Shown one piece after another: positions 13,080 through 26,565 of a DNA stretch of 64,000 nucleotides. The stretch spans positions 3,782,001 to 3,846,000 of the forward strand of contig JBAIAC010000027.1 of NCBI GenBank assembly GCA_037349315.1, given 5' to 3'. The number at the start of each line of letters is the position of its first letter. Positions within the stretch are counted from its first letter, which is position 1. A program made the translations under genes and the position numbers. Source of the stretch: Chelydra serpentina. Lineage: Eukaryota; Chordata; Testudines; Chelydridae. The notes under the pieces were generated by a model. The model was not told where the DNA came from. It ran no database searches and saw only the letters and a list, made by a program, of their open reading frames with translations.

Positions 13080-15480
13080 AGCCCTAGTCTCCAAATGTTT
13101 CTGAAATCCTCACTGGGTGGAGACCAGGGTGACTTGGCTGACCAGGGTGCGGCTGGGTGCGTGCTTTCACCACAGTTGCTGGAGACGTGGCCTGCGCTGC
13201 AGGCTGCTGGGGCCAAACAAACCTCAGCTTTATTGTCATGAAACGTTTTACCCAGTGGCTTAGCAGGGCCTGAAATGTGCCCCTTTGGCTTTGTGTGGCT
13301 TCCCTGTGACCATAAAGCTGCACATGTGCTCTCCAGTAGAGGGGTGTAATGAGCAATATGGAGATGTTGGTGAGAATCCTCCTCTCACCTTGCCAATAAA
13401 ACATCTATTGTGGCCAAACTCTTGGAGCTTGTAGATGTTGTTGGGTGCAAGGGCAAATCACTCTGCTAACTTGGGCACGGGTCACTGACTTTTCCTTGGA
13501 CTCCATTGCTGTCTGGGATGTGTTTTTGGAGCTGGCATCAAGATTTGCTTTGGTACTTGGTGGAGTCGGTACTTGGCCCTCATGTGCCCAGGTATTGCGC
13601 GCTGAGCAGCATCTCAGTGGAACATACTGTTTTTATGCACAGCATAAGCATGTTTACCTGCCTAGCACATCAAGTCCTGGTCCCCCAGAGAAAAGCATGC
13701 CTTAGAGCAATACAGTAAACAGCCAGGGAGGAATGCAGCAGCCAGCTACTCAAGAGTGGCTAAACCCCAGACAAAGACCAGCTGTTTCAGCCAGCAGTTA
13801 AAGAACCTGAATGCTTATACTCCAGATGTTTCCCAGTCTAATAAAATGGGTGTTTCTTGCATACATGGTAGTGCACAGGGTTCACGCAAATCTCTGGCCA
13901 AAGCTTATTGCATTTTTCTAAATGTTGTTTTGCGGGGCGGAGAGGTTTGCATTAAAAACGAAATCTCAAGTTTATTCGGCAGTGACAGTAAAAGAGGGGA
14001 TAAAGAATACCTTTCATATGCCTTACTGTCAAAATCTGGCCCGGTGCACTAGATCTCTGAGTGACTGTACAGACCTCCTGATGTCTGCTGTGGAAAATTT
14101 ATTACAGCAGCGGCAGTGGCTACAAAGTGCTGCCTCCTTTGGCCAAACGAATCCAGAACTTTACTCCTTGTCTTTAGGAATCTAAATTCCTGATAGCAGG
14201 CCTCAAGAACACAGATTACCCAGAACAAATCCTTTTACCAAGCTATAGAGTTCTATTAAAGAAACCAGAGGAGCGCTGGAATGAACCATTCCTTTGTCAC
14301 ACCACCAGTCCAGGAGCCAATGCAAACATCTGGCACTGAAATTGAAAGCTGTGTTTCTCCTGCAAGATGGGGGTTTCTGTAAGATAAGACTTTGTGTTTC
14401 TTTCAACCTTCCCCCCTTTCTAAACGTAGGCTGTCTTTGTTAGAAAGTGTGGGCTGGCTTTGGAGAATACAAAATTCCCATCCAGTTACAAAGGAATAAT
14501 AATTTTATAAGAGGGAGGGTGGGAGTGAGACGGGGGCATGTGGCATTAAATAAGTCAAGCTTGGTATTTGCAGGTTGTTTTTGTAATGGTTGAAGCCCAG
14601 ATTAGAAAATGAGATTGTTCGTTTCTTTGCCCGAGTGGAGTGAGCTACATTTTGGGGCTTATGATGAGGAATTTAAAAGTATTCCCCTACAATATCCATT
14701 GTACAAATGTGATGGTAGGGTTTGGAATTCTGAGTGTATTCAGTATTTCATTTCTCATTCGGAGTCAGGGAATGAGGAGCGTTCTGTTTATTAGTCTGTT
14801 TAATTGGGTTTGAAATACAGGCACTGAAGTCTCCAGAGCATCTACATTCATGTCTGTTTATCAAAAGCTAAATTGACCAGCAGAAACGTCTTCACATCCA
14901 GCCACGTCAAAGGGGAAATTCAGTCAACCCTACGAGGAGAAAAATTCTTTAAATTATTTGAACTTTTTTCAGTCAGCCAATCACATCCTGAAAAATTCCC
15001 CATGTAAACCATTTAAATGTCTTTGCTGACTAAAAGCCACAGTTGCTAAGTCCTTTGGGTGAAGCAGCCTCTGAGGCAGAAGAAGTGGAGCGATTCAGTG
15101 CTGACGCTGAGAGGGTTTGGGGAGTTATTTTCGACTTTTGCTTTTTAATTATTTTCCAGCAAATAACATCTGGGGTCGATTAGCTTTCCATTGCTGCCCC
15201 ATGTACATTATTTGCTAAGTCACTGCTGTGCTGCAGAAGTTCCAATGGATTGCTGGGTCTTAAAAGAATGTAGCTTTATGCTGAAGCAGATGCCAGCACT
15301 GAGCGGTTCAAGTTATACATGTGTTAAGCTTAAACCACATTGATATTATCTCATAAACCTAACCAGCTTTCTCCCTCAACCGAAATAATATGCATTATTT
15401 TAATAACCCGTGCAGTGCGTAATTACTACATCCTCATAGCATCATATGTGTGTATCCCTGAGCAGTTGTAGAGGGACAGC
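13080..15480. other. NXN: Intronic sequence, nothing recognised
   Basis: No repeat family or exon recognised. ORFs are short and overlap on both strands. Confidence 0.55.
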
Positions 15481-15484
15481 ATTT

Positions 15485-15690
15485 CTAATGCTTCAGTACA
15501 GGACTAGAAAGTTGGAGATTTACTTGTTGTGTGACAATGGGCTGGTCACCTAAATTCTCTCCATTAGTTTCCCCACTTGTTAATTGGGAAGAACACTAAG
15601 CAGCTTTGGGGTAATTAAAGTTTGTACAGCATTTGATGATGTAAAGTGCTGTAGTAATGCTAAGTATTATGATTATTATTTATTATGTTA
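15485..15690 (-). repeat. MIR-like SINE
   Basis: The + strand shows TTAGTTTCCCCACTTGTTAA, then GATGTAAAGTGCTGTAGTAA and a TTATTATTTATTATG end, a MIR reverse complement with its tail. Confidence 0.75.
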
Positions 15691-15889
15691 CAGAGTAAAG
15701 TTATTGGCAAGAAGATGAGACTTTACCTTTCCACACATGTAAACAAGAAAGTTAAATGTGGTTGTCTTGCATCTGAATAAATTGTTAACTAACTTGTACT
15801 TAGAAAAAGAAGTCGCCCAAGTAGCTAGTGCAAGTTTCTTCTAAATTTGCTTTTAAAAAAAATATTGTCTCTCTAAAACGTTACCACAC

Positions 15890-15975
15890 CTTTATCAGGT
15901 GGCCACAACGCCACTTGCCCACCTTTGTAAAGTGCTTTGAGCTCCGTAATGAAAAGAGCTACAGAAACATTGCGC
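15890..15975 (-). repeat. MIR tail fragment
   Basis: CCTTTGTAAAGTGCTTTGAG followed by AATGAAAAGAGCTACAG is the typical 3' tail of MIR-type SINEs in reverse orientation. Confidence 0.6.
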
Positions 15976-16238
15976 AGTTTAGGAAAAACAACAAGAGATT
16001 TAAATATTTTGAGCTGGCAGTTATTGGTGCGGGTTGTTTTACGTGTATATTATCCAGCCGTGTAAAAACCCCTTCCGTCAAAGAAGCTGATATTGAAATG
16101 AACAATAAGTCTGCTGGCAGTGTAGAACTGTGTTTTGAAGCTAATGCATGTTGCACTGACAGCTCTCGTGTGAGTGAATAATAAGGCTCCAAGCCTCCTT
16201 GTTAAGAAGGATTGAAGAACACGGCAGGGTCCCGTCTT

Positions 16239-16258
16239 CCCCCCCCCCCCACCCCCCC
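16239..16258. repeat. Poly-C tract
   Basis: Twelve C, one A, then seven C. Confidence 0.95.
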
Positions 16259-16764
16259 GGCGCTAACTGAATTTCACTAAAGAAAATAAGTTTAATCAAG
16301 ACCAGACCTTTTTGCAGGACTCAACATGCCATTCTCCCCACCCCATGCTTTCTCCCCTTCCCTCTGCAGAACACAGGGGGCACTGTGCAGTCTCAGCTGT
16401 CACTCTTTGATTATGGAGGAAAAGCCTTGTTTGTTTGGTGGAGTTTAAAGATCCCACCGCAGCAGTCAAAAAAACAGTAAAATGTTAATTCTGGTGGTCT
16501 GGCTGCCATCCCTTTTTGTCCCCCTCAAACCCTACTGTTCAGGACATGCCCATCAAATCCCATCCAAGGATTATTTTTGTTCATGTATGAACTGATTTCC
16601 CTTCTGCTTATGTTCCACTTATAAGGAGAGGTGGGAGCTAGCTGATTTTTCTGATAATACAAGATGAGAGGGGGAGAGCAGGGGTTTGTAAAATGGCCCT
16701 CGGAATTAGCAACGAAACGGTTAAAAAATCTGTGCTCCAATAGGATTTCCCACCGGTTTGGAAT

Positions 16765-16766
<2 letters not shown>

Positions 16767-16803
<37 letters not shown>
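16767..16803. repeat. (TC)n microsatellite with poly-T end
   Basis: Uninterrupted TC dinucleotides, then TTTCTTTTCTTC and a T run ending near 16830. Confidence 0.97.
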
Positions 16804-16808
<5 letters not shown>

Positions 16809-18829
16809 TCTTCTTCTTTTTTTTTTTTTAAGATGAAATTTCTTGTTTCCATTTGTGTTGATGCCCTGCCAGGGGTTCTAGCCGCTTTAGCCTTCAGATC
16901 TGCCGGAGGTTACTTTCTCTTGGACGCAGTTCAAGAAACTATCACCTCTTGGGTTTTTTTCGGCATCTGACTAAACCGCTGCTTTGGCAGCCTAATGGGG
17001 GGGCTCTTAAGAGCTTGGACGTTTGACTTTTCAAGATGTGAGTTTAAAATTAGTTAATCTGGTAACTGGAAAAGCAAAACTTAAAATAATGTCCTGAAGG
17101 AAACACGTTTCAATAATTAGAAAACATGAAACAAAGTCTGTTCAAAATAAGAGTAAAGATCTCAGTTCAACCCAGCCAACCAAGGAAATTAAAGACAAGA
17201 TTGAAGCTGTGAATTCTCTGAGGTTTGGGCAACTAGGAGAGGTTGGCCAAGTGGATCTTTAGAAGAAGCTTAGCATGATCATTTTTAGACCCCCCCCTGG
17301 GGCTTGATCAGTGTGTGTTTTGACTAAAGTAAAGGACTTCTGGGTAGGGCCTCTTTGTTTGATACTTGGAGCTGGTCTTTTGTGTCCTCTCTGCAACTAC
17401 AGGAGCTAAACACAGCACAGAGGCAGCATGCTCTGCTGCAAGGGATGAAGATCACTGAGCTGGCGGCAATGCCTAATCCTCCCACCTGATTTAGGAGTAA
17501 CAGAAAGAATGCTCTGTGGAAGGAAGGTGGGGTTGCTGTGGGAAGAGCTAATTTGACCCGGAGCTATTTGTCCATTGTAGCACAACGCAGTGACCCTTTG
17601 TCTGATGATTCACTAAACTTGGGATGGCCCCAGGAAATCCCTAGGTTGCCAGGACATGGGGCCTTAAGGAAGAGGGCTATACGATGGGGAGGAAGGGGAA
17701 GCGGAACTTTCCAAATAAATCCTCCGAGTTAAGGGCCGATCCTCCATTATCCAGATAGTAGAATCCTAGGGCTACATTTCAGTCGTACCATTTCTCCTTG
17801 ACTGTGCGTTTGAGTTAACTCCTTAACATTACTGTAAACTTGTAAAATTTCCCTTTTTAGGATAGGATTTTAAAAAGTAACTAAAGAAGGGGAAACGCCC
17901 CCCCAAAGTTGCCTCAAAAAGGAAGTGAGTGAGACCTCGTATTACATTATGTTATGTCTGGTCTGGGCGGCAGCATGTGAAAGATGCTGCTTTGTGGGAG
18001 CTCTGGGCAGTGTTTATGATCTGGATGGAAGTGTATGAGGCAGGTTTCCAGTGTGGTTGGTTAATCAGTGTGCAGGAAGAGTCTTGTGTGCATCCTGTGC
18101 ATCCATTTCAAAAACGCACCCCACTGCTCACCATACCTCCTACTTGCCTTGACATGATAAAATGAGTTAAAATCGCAGTGGGCCTTGGTGGAAAATGGTT
18201 TTCTTAGTGGTAACTCACAGGTTCTTCGGGTTTTTAGGGAAGATGTGTTAAGTTTGCTGACCGGGGAACTGGCTGAACACACTAGCTTTTGTTGTCAACC
18301 AGAGCCTGCGCAGCATTTGATGTGTCAAAGAATTGTATTTTCAAAGAATTCCTATCACTGAGGCATTGGCCCATCGGTTGTTAACACCTTGGCCTTCAGG
18401 TCAGACTATTGTGAAAATTCAAGTTGAGCCTAAATTTTATTTCAGTGGCTTGGAAAGTTGCAATCTGATGGGCTAAAATAATCCAATCCAACTCTAACCC
18501 TTATTAGAATCTTGATCTGAAATCCAGTGGCAGCCAAAGCAAGGGGGAGACTGAAAAGCAGCAAAATGGAACAAGAAATATGCATCTAATTTACAGTAAT
18601 TCTGTACAACCTTAGTTCTGCTCCTTTGTGCATATACACTACAGTATAGTCTTTAATGACACAGTTACATACTGTTTATTCCACAGGCCCCCTGCCTCAT
18701 TCAGTGCACTGGCTGGACCATGCTCTGGGACTGAATCAGGGTTCTGTAGTGGAGGAATCTGTTGTCTGTAGGACCCCTGCTGCATTTGTGGCAGAAGTTG
18801 GAAGGTGTGTAGTGAATGAGGCAGGGGAT

Positions 18830-19165
18830 TGCAGGAAGAGAGAGGATGGTCTCATGATTAAGGCAGTTGAATGCTGCCCTGGAGAATTGGATTCTATCCC
18901 TCCCTCTGCCACAGAGTTCCTGTCTGAAGCTAGGCAATGGTTCATGTTAAACTGAACCTTTCACAGGTGATTGTGTGTTCTTCATTTTCTGGCGCCTGAC
19001 TTGAGACCCTGGGGTCTGGTTCGTGGAAGTGCTGAGTACTCGCAGCTGTTATTGAAGTCAATGGGATCTGTGCTTTGAACATATAAAATGCTAAGAACTC
19101 TGAAAAGTCAGACTGTAAGCATCTCAGATTCAGAACTAAAAATCGATGGATACTTTTGACCTTAG
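18830..19165 (-). repeat. Ancient composite amniote repeat, part 1
   Basis: Holds a MIR-like opening on the minus strand (GATTAAGGCAGTTGAATGC, then CCCTCTGCCACAGAGTTCC). A middle block follows (CGCCTGACTTGAGACCC, then ATTGAAGTCAATGGGATC), and it ends with ATACTTTTGACCTTAG. The MIR-like part resumes after the insertion at 19636. Confidence 0.6.
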
Positions 19166-19635
19166 TAGGACACCATCCGATGGTCCAGGGACATCTACAT
19201 CGAACACGTCACCGGCCACCGACAGTACCAGGAGGCATGAGCCGGAGCGACATCGTATATCATCTACGAGAAAGGGACCGAGAGACTTTTTCCCACTGGA
19301 CCATATGAACTGGAACCATAAACTCACTGAAAATAAAATCTCACCAAATGAGGGTAAATCCATCCGCATCATCGTACCCACTCATTCTACTCTGCACCTA
19401 AACATAGCCATTATATATGAACAACTTACCCTCATATCTCAATCTCTGTACTTTGACCTGTTAATCCTTTACCCCCAATTGGGGATTTTGCAGATTTTGT
19501 ATTTCTTACATCATCCGATCCTAAACCGAACTTCGCTCCCCTTGTTAATCTGTACCTTATTCCCTGATAACCAGAAACTTCTACGCTTAAACTCTGTACC
19601 GTTGTTTTTATTTTTAACATTATCTTAATAAAATT
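19166..19635 (+). mobile_element. Unidentified 470-bp insertion ending in AATAAAA
   Basis: Starts TAGGACACCATCCGATGG and ends TTAATAAAATT. It lies inside an older amniote repeat whose halves read TACTTTTGACCTTAG on the left and CTTAACTCTGTGCCTCAG on the right. The flanks CTTAG (19161-19165) and CTTAA (19636-19640) could be a 5-bp duplication with one change. The second half is T-rich on the + strand, and the last 10 bases hold a polyadenylation-like signal. It resembles material I have seen in turtle genomes, but I cannot assign a family. It may be the 3' end of a retroelement. Confidence 0.5.
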
Positions 19636-19790
19636 CTTAACTCTGTGCCTCAGTTCTCTATCTGTAAAATGGGGATAAAACGATCCCCTCATCTCAGAGG
19701 AGTGTTGTGAAAATAAAGTCACTAATATTTGTGAAATATTTGGATACTATAGTGATGAGTGCCATAGAAAAACTCATGAGGAAATGAGTA
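19636..19790 (-). repeat. Ancient composite amniote repeat, part 2
   Basis: Resumes with CTCTGTGCCTCAG and ATCTGTAAAATGGGGATAAA, then GAGTGTTGTGAAAATAAAG and a TATTTGGATACTATAGTGAT end. This is the typical tail of MIR-related amniote SINEs on the minus strand. Confidence 0.75.
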
Positions 19791-19799
19791 ATTCTGTCT

Positions 19800-22470
19800 T
19801 CAAAGCGGGTTTGAATAGCAAGCAGTAAATAAGGCCTAAGGCCACACATTGAACAACAAGGGCAAAACCAAGTATTGAATAGCTGCTTATTCAGTGAGCA
19901 CCATCCATCCTGTACACTGAATGAGGTAGGGCCCTATGGAAAAAATAGTATGTGATCATGACATTATGTACTGTCTCATAATGTACAAGGGGGCCGAATG
20001 AAGGTGGCACGGGCAATCTTACTTCTGGCATTTCCTAACTTTTGAGTGCTTGACTTTGCAACCTTAATGTTCTTTTCATGTAGTCTCTTGGCTGCGATAT
20101 TGTATAAATGACAGGAGATAGGGGTGCCAAGATAGTATCTGATAGCTAAATGAAAGCATGCAATAGAGCACCTTGTTGCCAGAGGCTCAGATGGCTTCTC
20201 AGCCCAGATGTGGTAACTTGCTTTTTTGACCTGCAGCATAAAGCTGAAACTTTTTCAGATCAGTCTGAAGGAATCTTGTGGGCTGTTTGGGTTAGTAGCA
20301 CCAGATGTCTGCTTTTGGCTTAGCCTAACATCGATTTTGTTTGATCTTTTGATCAACACACAACAGTGGTGCAGAGCCTTGGTTGTAGCAAAGCTCCTGT
20401 ATCTATTGAAGAAAGGGTTTGAGGAAGTTATTTTTCCTGCGGTTTTATGGAACTTTATGGCAGTCGGTCGCTAAGGAAGACCTGACGTGTGATGGCTTCA
20501 CAGCTCTGTAACTCGATGGAGAGGCATGTAGCTCTGAATGTTGTAATGGGGATGCACTAATAATGGGTTTGCACAGTCTTGAGCAAGTGGTGCCAAATTT
20601 GCTGCTCCCTTTTTCTCCCTCGCCTTCTGAACCTGCTCTGGTTCACCTCCTTCCCCACAAAACGTGGGCTTGGGGGCTGGCGTTCCAGTCTGTCCATGTG
20701 GAGAAGCAACATGGCAGCCCAAACTGTGCTCCTTATTGCAGGGGAGGGCCCTAGAGCCTGTCCCTCAGGGAGAGCTCTTCTGAAGCATTCCACTCATCCC
20801 CTCTCCCCTGGGCTTTACAGGATTTCGAGTGGAGCTCTCTCAGATCAGCAGATGTTGCCAGGCGTGCACAGGCAGACCGTTCCGTCTAATTCACTCTAAT
20901 TATTCAGATTCTTGGCAGAAGCTCCATGTGAGTCAGCTACAAAGCATCATGTTAAAAACGTGAGTGTTCCAAGTCTGACTTCAGCCCAGGAAAGCGAGGA
21001 AAGTCAGAGTTAAGTCTGCAAATCCAGTCTGTCACTCCAGCCTTACCTCACATCCTTTTTGTGTGGAAGGAGCAGGGGGAGGAAGGGAGACAACTGTGTG
21101 AGTCAAGACCCAGGTGTCAGCCCAGATTTGCACTTTCAGCTCTCTGAAGCTGGTGGCAGGGTGTGTAGTGTGAATCCGGGTGGATTGTGAAGGTCTATTA
21201 TATTAGTTAGTTGCTCAGTAGCCCTGTGAGGGGCACCTTCTCCCCTTACATTAGTTCAAGGTATAATACATTTTGCAGGCACCAGACCAGAATATATTTT
21301 ATTACCAGTTTCCTTGAACAGGACTCATTTCAGTGAGTGCTGAGGAGCTGCTGCTCAGGTTTAGATGGGTTAGGCTTGGAACAGGGCTACGGTTTGAGGC
21401 TGAATCAGGGCAAGGCCTTGGGTTTGGGGACATTCAGATACAGGAAGCCATTCACACACGTGTTCAGCCCCAAACGGCCCAAAGTCATGCAGGATTCTCA
21501 TGCGATTTCTACGAGGAAGCATAAAGCACTCCTGAGGCTTTAGCCACGTCTGAACCAGAACTGGGAAATAGGCTTCTTCTGGATTGGCTCCGAAACCAGA
21601 ACCAAAAACCACTGCTGGACCAGAGGCTTTGTAACTATGGAGACACCAGATTTAGGAAGGAATTTCCCCTGCTGGCACAGGAGCTGCCGACCATGGCTTT
21701 TTCTGCCTTCCTGTGGAGCGTTGAAAGGAGGTTGCTGAGTTGGCAGTGGAGAGCCATATGCAACTTCATCTGTATCCTGCAATTGCTGGGGGTGGGGAGG
21801 AGACTGCTTCTGTTTAGTCCCTCCCAGCTCATGTCTTTCTTTAACCCTAGAATACCCGCAGTTGAACACACAGACTGTACGACCCGTGCGGTGTTTGGCT
21901 TTTAATGGTGTCATAGCCAAGGAACTTGCAGTCTGGCTCCATAGATGAAATAGAGGAAGGCTCAGACCTTGGCAGCTGTGGGTGCTATCGGTGCATTTCA
22001 GAACACTCCCCTAGAAACGATGGGTTGTTGGTGTTTTTTGTAAAGTCTTTTCTTAAACCACATAACTAATTCCCCTTACTCCCCTGGAATCTTTTGCAGG
22101 CGTCTGCTCTGAGTGTGTTCTGGCCTGTCTGTCCATTGCTGGTTTTGAATCCCAGGCCCAGTGGTGGGAAGTTTTTGGAATTAATGCCAGTTGTATTTTT
22201 TAAATAGAATTGCAGTGTCCGCTTGTGGGTTTAAAATAAATATCCTTCCCTTCACGTTTTGCCAGCAAATAGTCAGAATCCAAGGGCTACATAGCCAGTG
22301 ACAGCTATGCTACAAGGAAAGGACCCTGCAGTTCCCCTCTCATCATAAATGACTTTGGGTTTTTCTTTTAATCCATCTTGTGCCTGCTAAGAGCAGATTC
22401 TGCAGCTGCCACATACTTAGAACCGTTTGGCTTGCTTGTCTGTCCTGCTACAGCAGGCAGTATGCTGCCT
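19800..22470. other. NXN: Intronic sequence, nothing recognised
   Basis: No repeat or exon recognised. The overlapping ORFs at 20500-20900 and 21330-21920 run on both strands, lack conserved motifs and look like chance frames. Confidence 0.55.
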
Positions 22471-22478
22471 TTATTGTT

Positions 22479-22640
22479 AGGCTGTACAATGGTCTCCCAA
22501 GGGAAACGGTGCAGAATCCCCATTGCTAGAGTCGTTTAAAATTAGACCTGGAGAATGTGCAGTGGGGAACAGTCCTGTCTGGCACCTTGGGGTGGGGGTG
22601 GGGGGTGGATGTGACCTAATAGGTCTGATCTCTTATTTGG
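22479..22640 (+). mobile_element. Old CR1 3' fragment
   Basis: Short stretch matching the CR1 C-terminal and 3' UTR layout: an interrupted GGTCTCCCAAGGGAAACGGT block, then ATTGCTAGAGTCGTTTAAAA, then a GACCTAATAGGTCTGATCTC end. A G-rich patch has expanded in the middle (22590-22607). Confidence 0.7.
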
Positions 22641-22649
22641 TAAGGCAGG

Positions 22650-25600
22650 CAGCATCCCCTAGCAGTTACGTGGAGCTTGGCTGCTTTTTTCCGTTTCAGC
22701 CACTTGCCCTGTATCTGGTGTACGGCTGTGCTTTCCAAACAGTTTGCTGCTCAGCATTAATTTTTATTTTCCTCTGTTTATTCTGGAGGTTGCCTTGATT
22801 TCCTATCTGTGGTGTCCTTGATCACATGGCCCTAATGTGCTTTCTTCCTCTGCAGATACCCCTCTGTGCCCAAAGCAGGCAGCTGAGTGCTCGTGCGTTG
22901 GCAGCCCTCCTGTTTCATGAAAGATGGACTGTTAAGTTCTCCAAAGTGCCCCAGCCTGGGCTTGCCTAGTAGCTGCTAGGAACCAGAGGGAGAAATACTT
23001 TACAGGGGAGGGCAGCATGCTGCAGCCAGCCCATTATTAGCATACGTGTGTATGTTACAGTGATGCTATTGTTAAGGTGGTTGTCAGTGTTTCCATTACC
23101 ACAGTACTAAGTCGTCTGTAAGGTATTTTTTAAAATAGACCATTCCCCACGGATACTTTATGAATGTGAAGAAAACACCTTGTGTTCTCAGATGCAGCAG
23201 TGATGACTGTGGAGTGTTGGTCAGTTGCAGTTGTGTAGTGTAGCTTGTTTCCTGTGGGCGATCCACTCCTCCCTCAGCAGGGCGGTTTGGAATGGGTCAG
23301 CTATATAATATTTCAAGATCTTGATGTGCTTTGAACTTAAAGGAAGGGAAGAAACCAAGAGAATTGCTGACCGTGGAGATGAATGAAGATGCCCTGTTTT
23401 GAAGAAGATAAGGCTCTGTCCTGTGGAAGATGCAAAAAGCCGGAGACTGTATATGTGGGAAATAAAGATCAAGTCACTTTTCTTCCCCAAATACAGTTAA
23501 TCTGAGCTGGCTGAGGTCCTCTGAGCTTTCCATACTGCAGATGCAAACATTTACTAATTCATATCTTATTTGCATGAAGTTCGCAGTAAATTTGGGACGT
23601 GATTGTACCATCCAGACTTTTATGTGAAAAAATCGTACAGAAAATCCTCCCAGTGACCAGACAGGAACGCCAGCGTAGGCGATTGGTTTTTCCACCGGGG
23701 AAAGAGGACTGTAGATGTGCCTTTTATTGGCATAAGGGAGTGATGCCAAGTTCCTGATGCCCTTTAGGAAAGGGGTTGCATATGTTAGTGGAAAGGGGTT
23801 GCATATGTTAGTGAAAACTTGTAAATGTCTTCTCTGCGTCCCACCCTAAAAAGCATCTGTCATTGACTCCTTAATCCTGGGGCTGCAGAGCATGTGTTTG
23901 CCATACGGACCCCTAGCTGTACTGTAAATCTTCTCCGTATTTGGAAGGGCCTGTCAAAGTGCTATGTTATCCAGCTAGGAGTAGAAAGAGGATTAAACCA
24001 GAATCCCTCCCTGTTTACAGACTGTCTGTGAATGGAGTGTAATGTTCTTTCCTTTGTAATGAAATAAAACATCACCACAGCAACCCAAGACTTTGGAAAA
24101 CCTATAGGTTAAATCTTCTTCAGGATTATATCATGGGAGGGTGAGAGGGAAGACTGTAGGACATGATGAGATTTTTCAGCTTGCAGATTTGAAATGAGTT
24201 TTGTAAAACTTTAATGATCTGCCACCTGCAGACTCCCTGCTGGAGAGTATGAAGGGGAAGAGATAGTGGAGAACAGCAGTTGGGACATACACTCTCCTCT
24301 CCCCCCTCCCCCGCACCCCTCCCTCGCACCCCAATGAGGGATTTGGTCTTAAATCGTGGTTATTTTATAATAAGTATGTCCAGACTTGGAAGATGTTAAT
24401 TATTTTGCATTATGTTGAATAGGGCTCTTCCATGGAAGTTGCTAACCCCTTTCCTTCCCGCATTGTAAACCATCTTCTACATTCACATCTTGTATATTTG
24501 GGTCTCTTTTTGTTAGAGTGCAGGAGTAGGCGGGTTCCAGCAAGCCAGACACCGTCTGGAAGTGTTCAATAGAGCTGCTGGCTGAGAGCAACTCCTATGC
24601 TCTTTGGAGAGTTCAGGAACCGGGAACTCACTAGAGCAGACTTTTTTTTTTATTTTAAATGCTAATAACCCAAAGCACCAAGTAATTATGTTTGGGATTA
24701 AAACTTTCTCTTTGGTCCCCGGGACAGAGATGACACTTGGTTAGTGAAGTGCTGGGTAAAAATCAAAGAGATTCAGGGTTCAGGTTTAGTTCCAGTGCTG
24801 GATAGCCCATAAACTTGAACCCTGATCCTGCAAAAGGATCCGTGCAGGTGGACCCTTCTGCCTGTTCAGTGTCCCACTAATTTGGTGGCTCGCCCATGAC
24901 ACGTCTGTTCCCTGAAGCATAGCACTGTTCATCAGGCACCTTGCAAAACTCTGTGCAGTTCGTAACAGGCAAAGCAAATGCCTTTAACTCCATAAATCGC
25001 AGACAGGCCGTTTCTGTGTGGGGTTCCTGTTATATAAACCACCTGGCTCAATTCTTTATTTCTCTGGGGTCTGGAATTTCCTGGGGTTGGGCATTTATGC
25101 AAACCCTTGAGCTCAAGGCAGACCCCTCCGGCATGTGTCTGCAGGTGGCAGGCAGTGGGGAGCACTAGGGCAGGTGACTCTTAAAGTGCTAGGTTCTGTT
25201 ATGAAACTGTTTCACTGGATACGGACAGGCAGGTTTCTCCCCTCCCAGGTATCCCATTCCTCACTCTTCTGTTGCCCTATATGGAGGGCACTGAGTCCTC
25301 CTCTGAGCTCTTCATGTCCTGGCCACTAGTCTGGGCTTGCCGAGAGACAGCATAGACCGGCAGGGTGTGGAAAACCAGTGCTGCACATTTCTCTGAACTT
25401 TCTATGCTTGTTTAACTGCCCAACACTCAGACTTCCCTTTCTGTTTACTTGAGGGTTTGTTATGACAAATAAGATGGATTTTTCCTGGCTCTTGCATTTA
25501 CAGTATCTAAACCATCAAGATGCAGTACATGGGCGAAGGCGTGAAGTGTGCTGCGATCCAGGAACTTTGGCTGTGTGTGTCTTTCGGCTTGTTGGTATTT

Positions 25601-26560
25601 ACTCATTGCTGTGGATGCCGCTCACATTTCACCTCCTCAGACTGGACAGGACGTCTCGCCTCCGATTCCCACCAGCTGACAATGCAGAGTCTTGTTCCTG
25701 GTCATTCACCCTATAAATAGGGGCAATTGAGAAAGGAGAAAACAAAGACATATCTCTGAGGTCCAGTGAACCCCATCGGGCGAGGTGAGCTGTTGGGGAG
25801 AACGGGCTGGAAAAATGGTAGGTGTTTTGCTAACACGTAGGATGGGTTGGTTTGTGAGAATTCTCTTTCCCTCCTTTTCCCCCTGCAGATCCAGGTTTGC
25901 CAGACTCCACAATCAGGATGGTTTCTGCGCAATTTCTTCATTGTTTCCCTCCTGGATTGTTGGCTTCTTGTCCTTCTCATAGGTTCTTTTACTTTCCCCT
26001 GCCTTGCTAACCATAATGGTGATTTTGTGTAGCCTAGCAACGCTAACTCTTGCAGAAATGTCTTGAAAGAAAATGCCATCTTCTTTGGTTCTCAGCCAGC
26101 TGTACACCCCGAAATACCAGGTGTCTAATCAGATCTCTTAGCATAGCTTTTCCCTTGGCAAAGTCTGAACCCCAGCACTTGGCCGGGATAGAGGAAACCT
26201 TGGGCTCCACTTTTCAAAAGACCAGATCACTAACAAACTGATCAAAAGTTTATAACGTTTAGACAGGGCTCAGGCATTTCAATCAATATGTGGCTGATTA
26301 TTCATCTTAATCCTGGGTTTCATCTCTGTTCAATGGCCAAGACTTTAGGATTCTTCCCATTTCACTTCTGATCATAATTTCTCAGCGAGAAGGAGAGGGT
26401 GCAAAAATTCAGACAGATGGGCCAGCTAGAAGGGGCCGGTTAAGCTGAGATCCTGCTGCCCACCCCTCTATGCCGCTTGTCCATAAGTTAACATGGGAAA
26501 GTGTTTTACCAGTTACACCAGTATATCTCCCCAGGTTGATGTTCTTATTCCTGTGTAAGA
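22650..26560. other. NXN: Intronic sequence, mostly unassigned
   Basis: Contains the 23-bp duplication at 23768 and a C-rich patch near 24298-24330. Otherwise I recognise nothing. Confidence 0.55.
23768..23813. repeat. Perfect 23-bp tandem duplication
   Basis: The unit GAAAGGGGTTGCATATGTTA plus GTG occurs at 23768-23790 and again, identical, at 23791-23813. Confidence 0.97.
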
Positions 26561-26565
26561 AGGGG

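Noticed and set aside
19146..19628. 160-codon + strand ORF as a gene
   Set aside because: Its ATG lies in an older repeat and the rest in a later insertion. There is no recognisable domain, and the C-terminal half is a translation of T-rich DNA.
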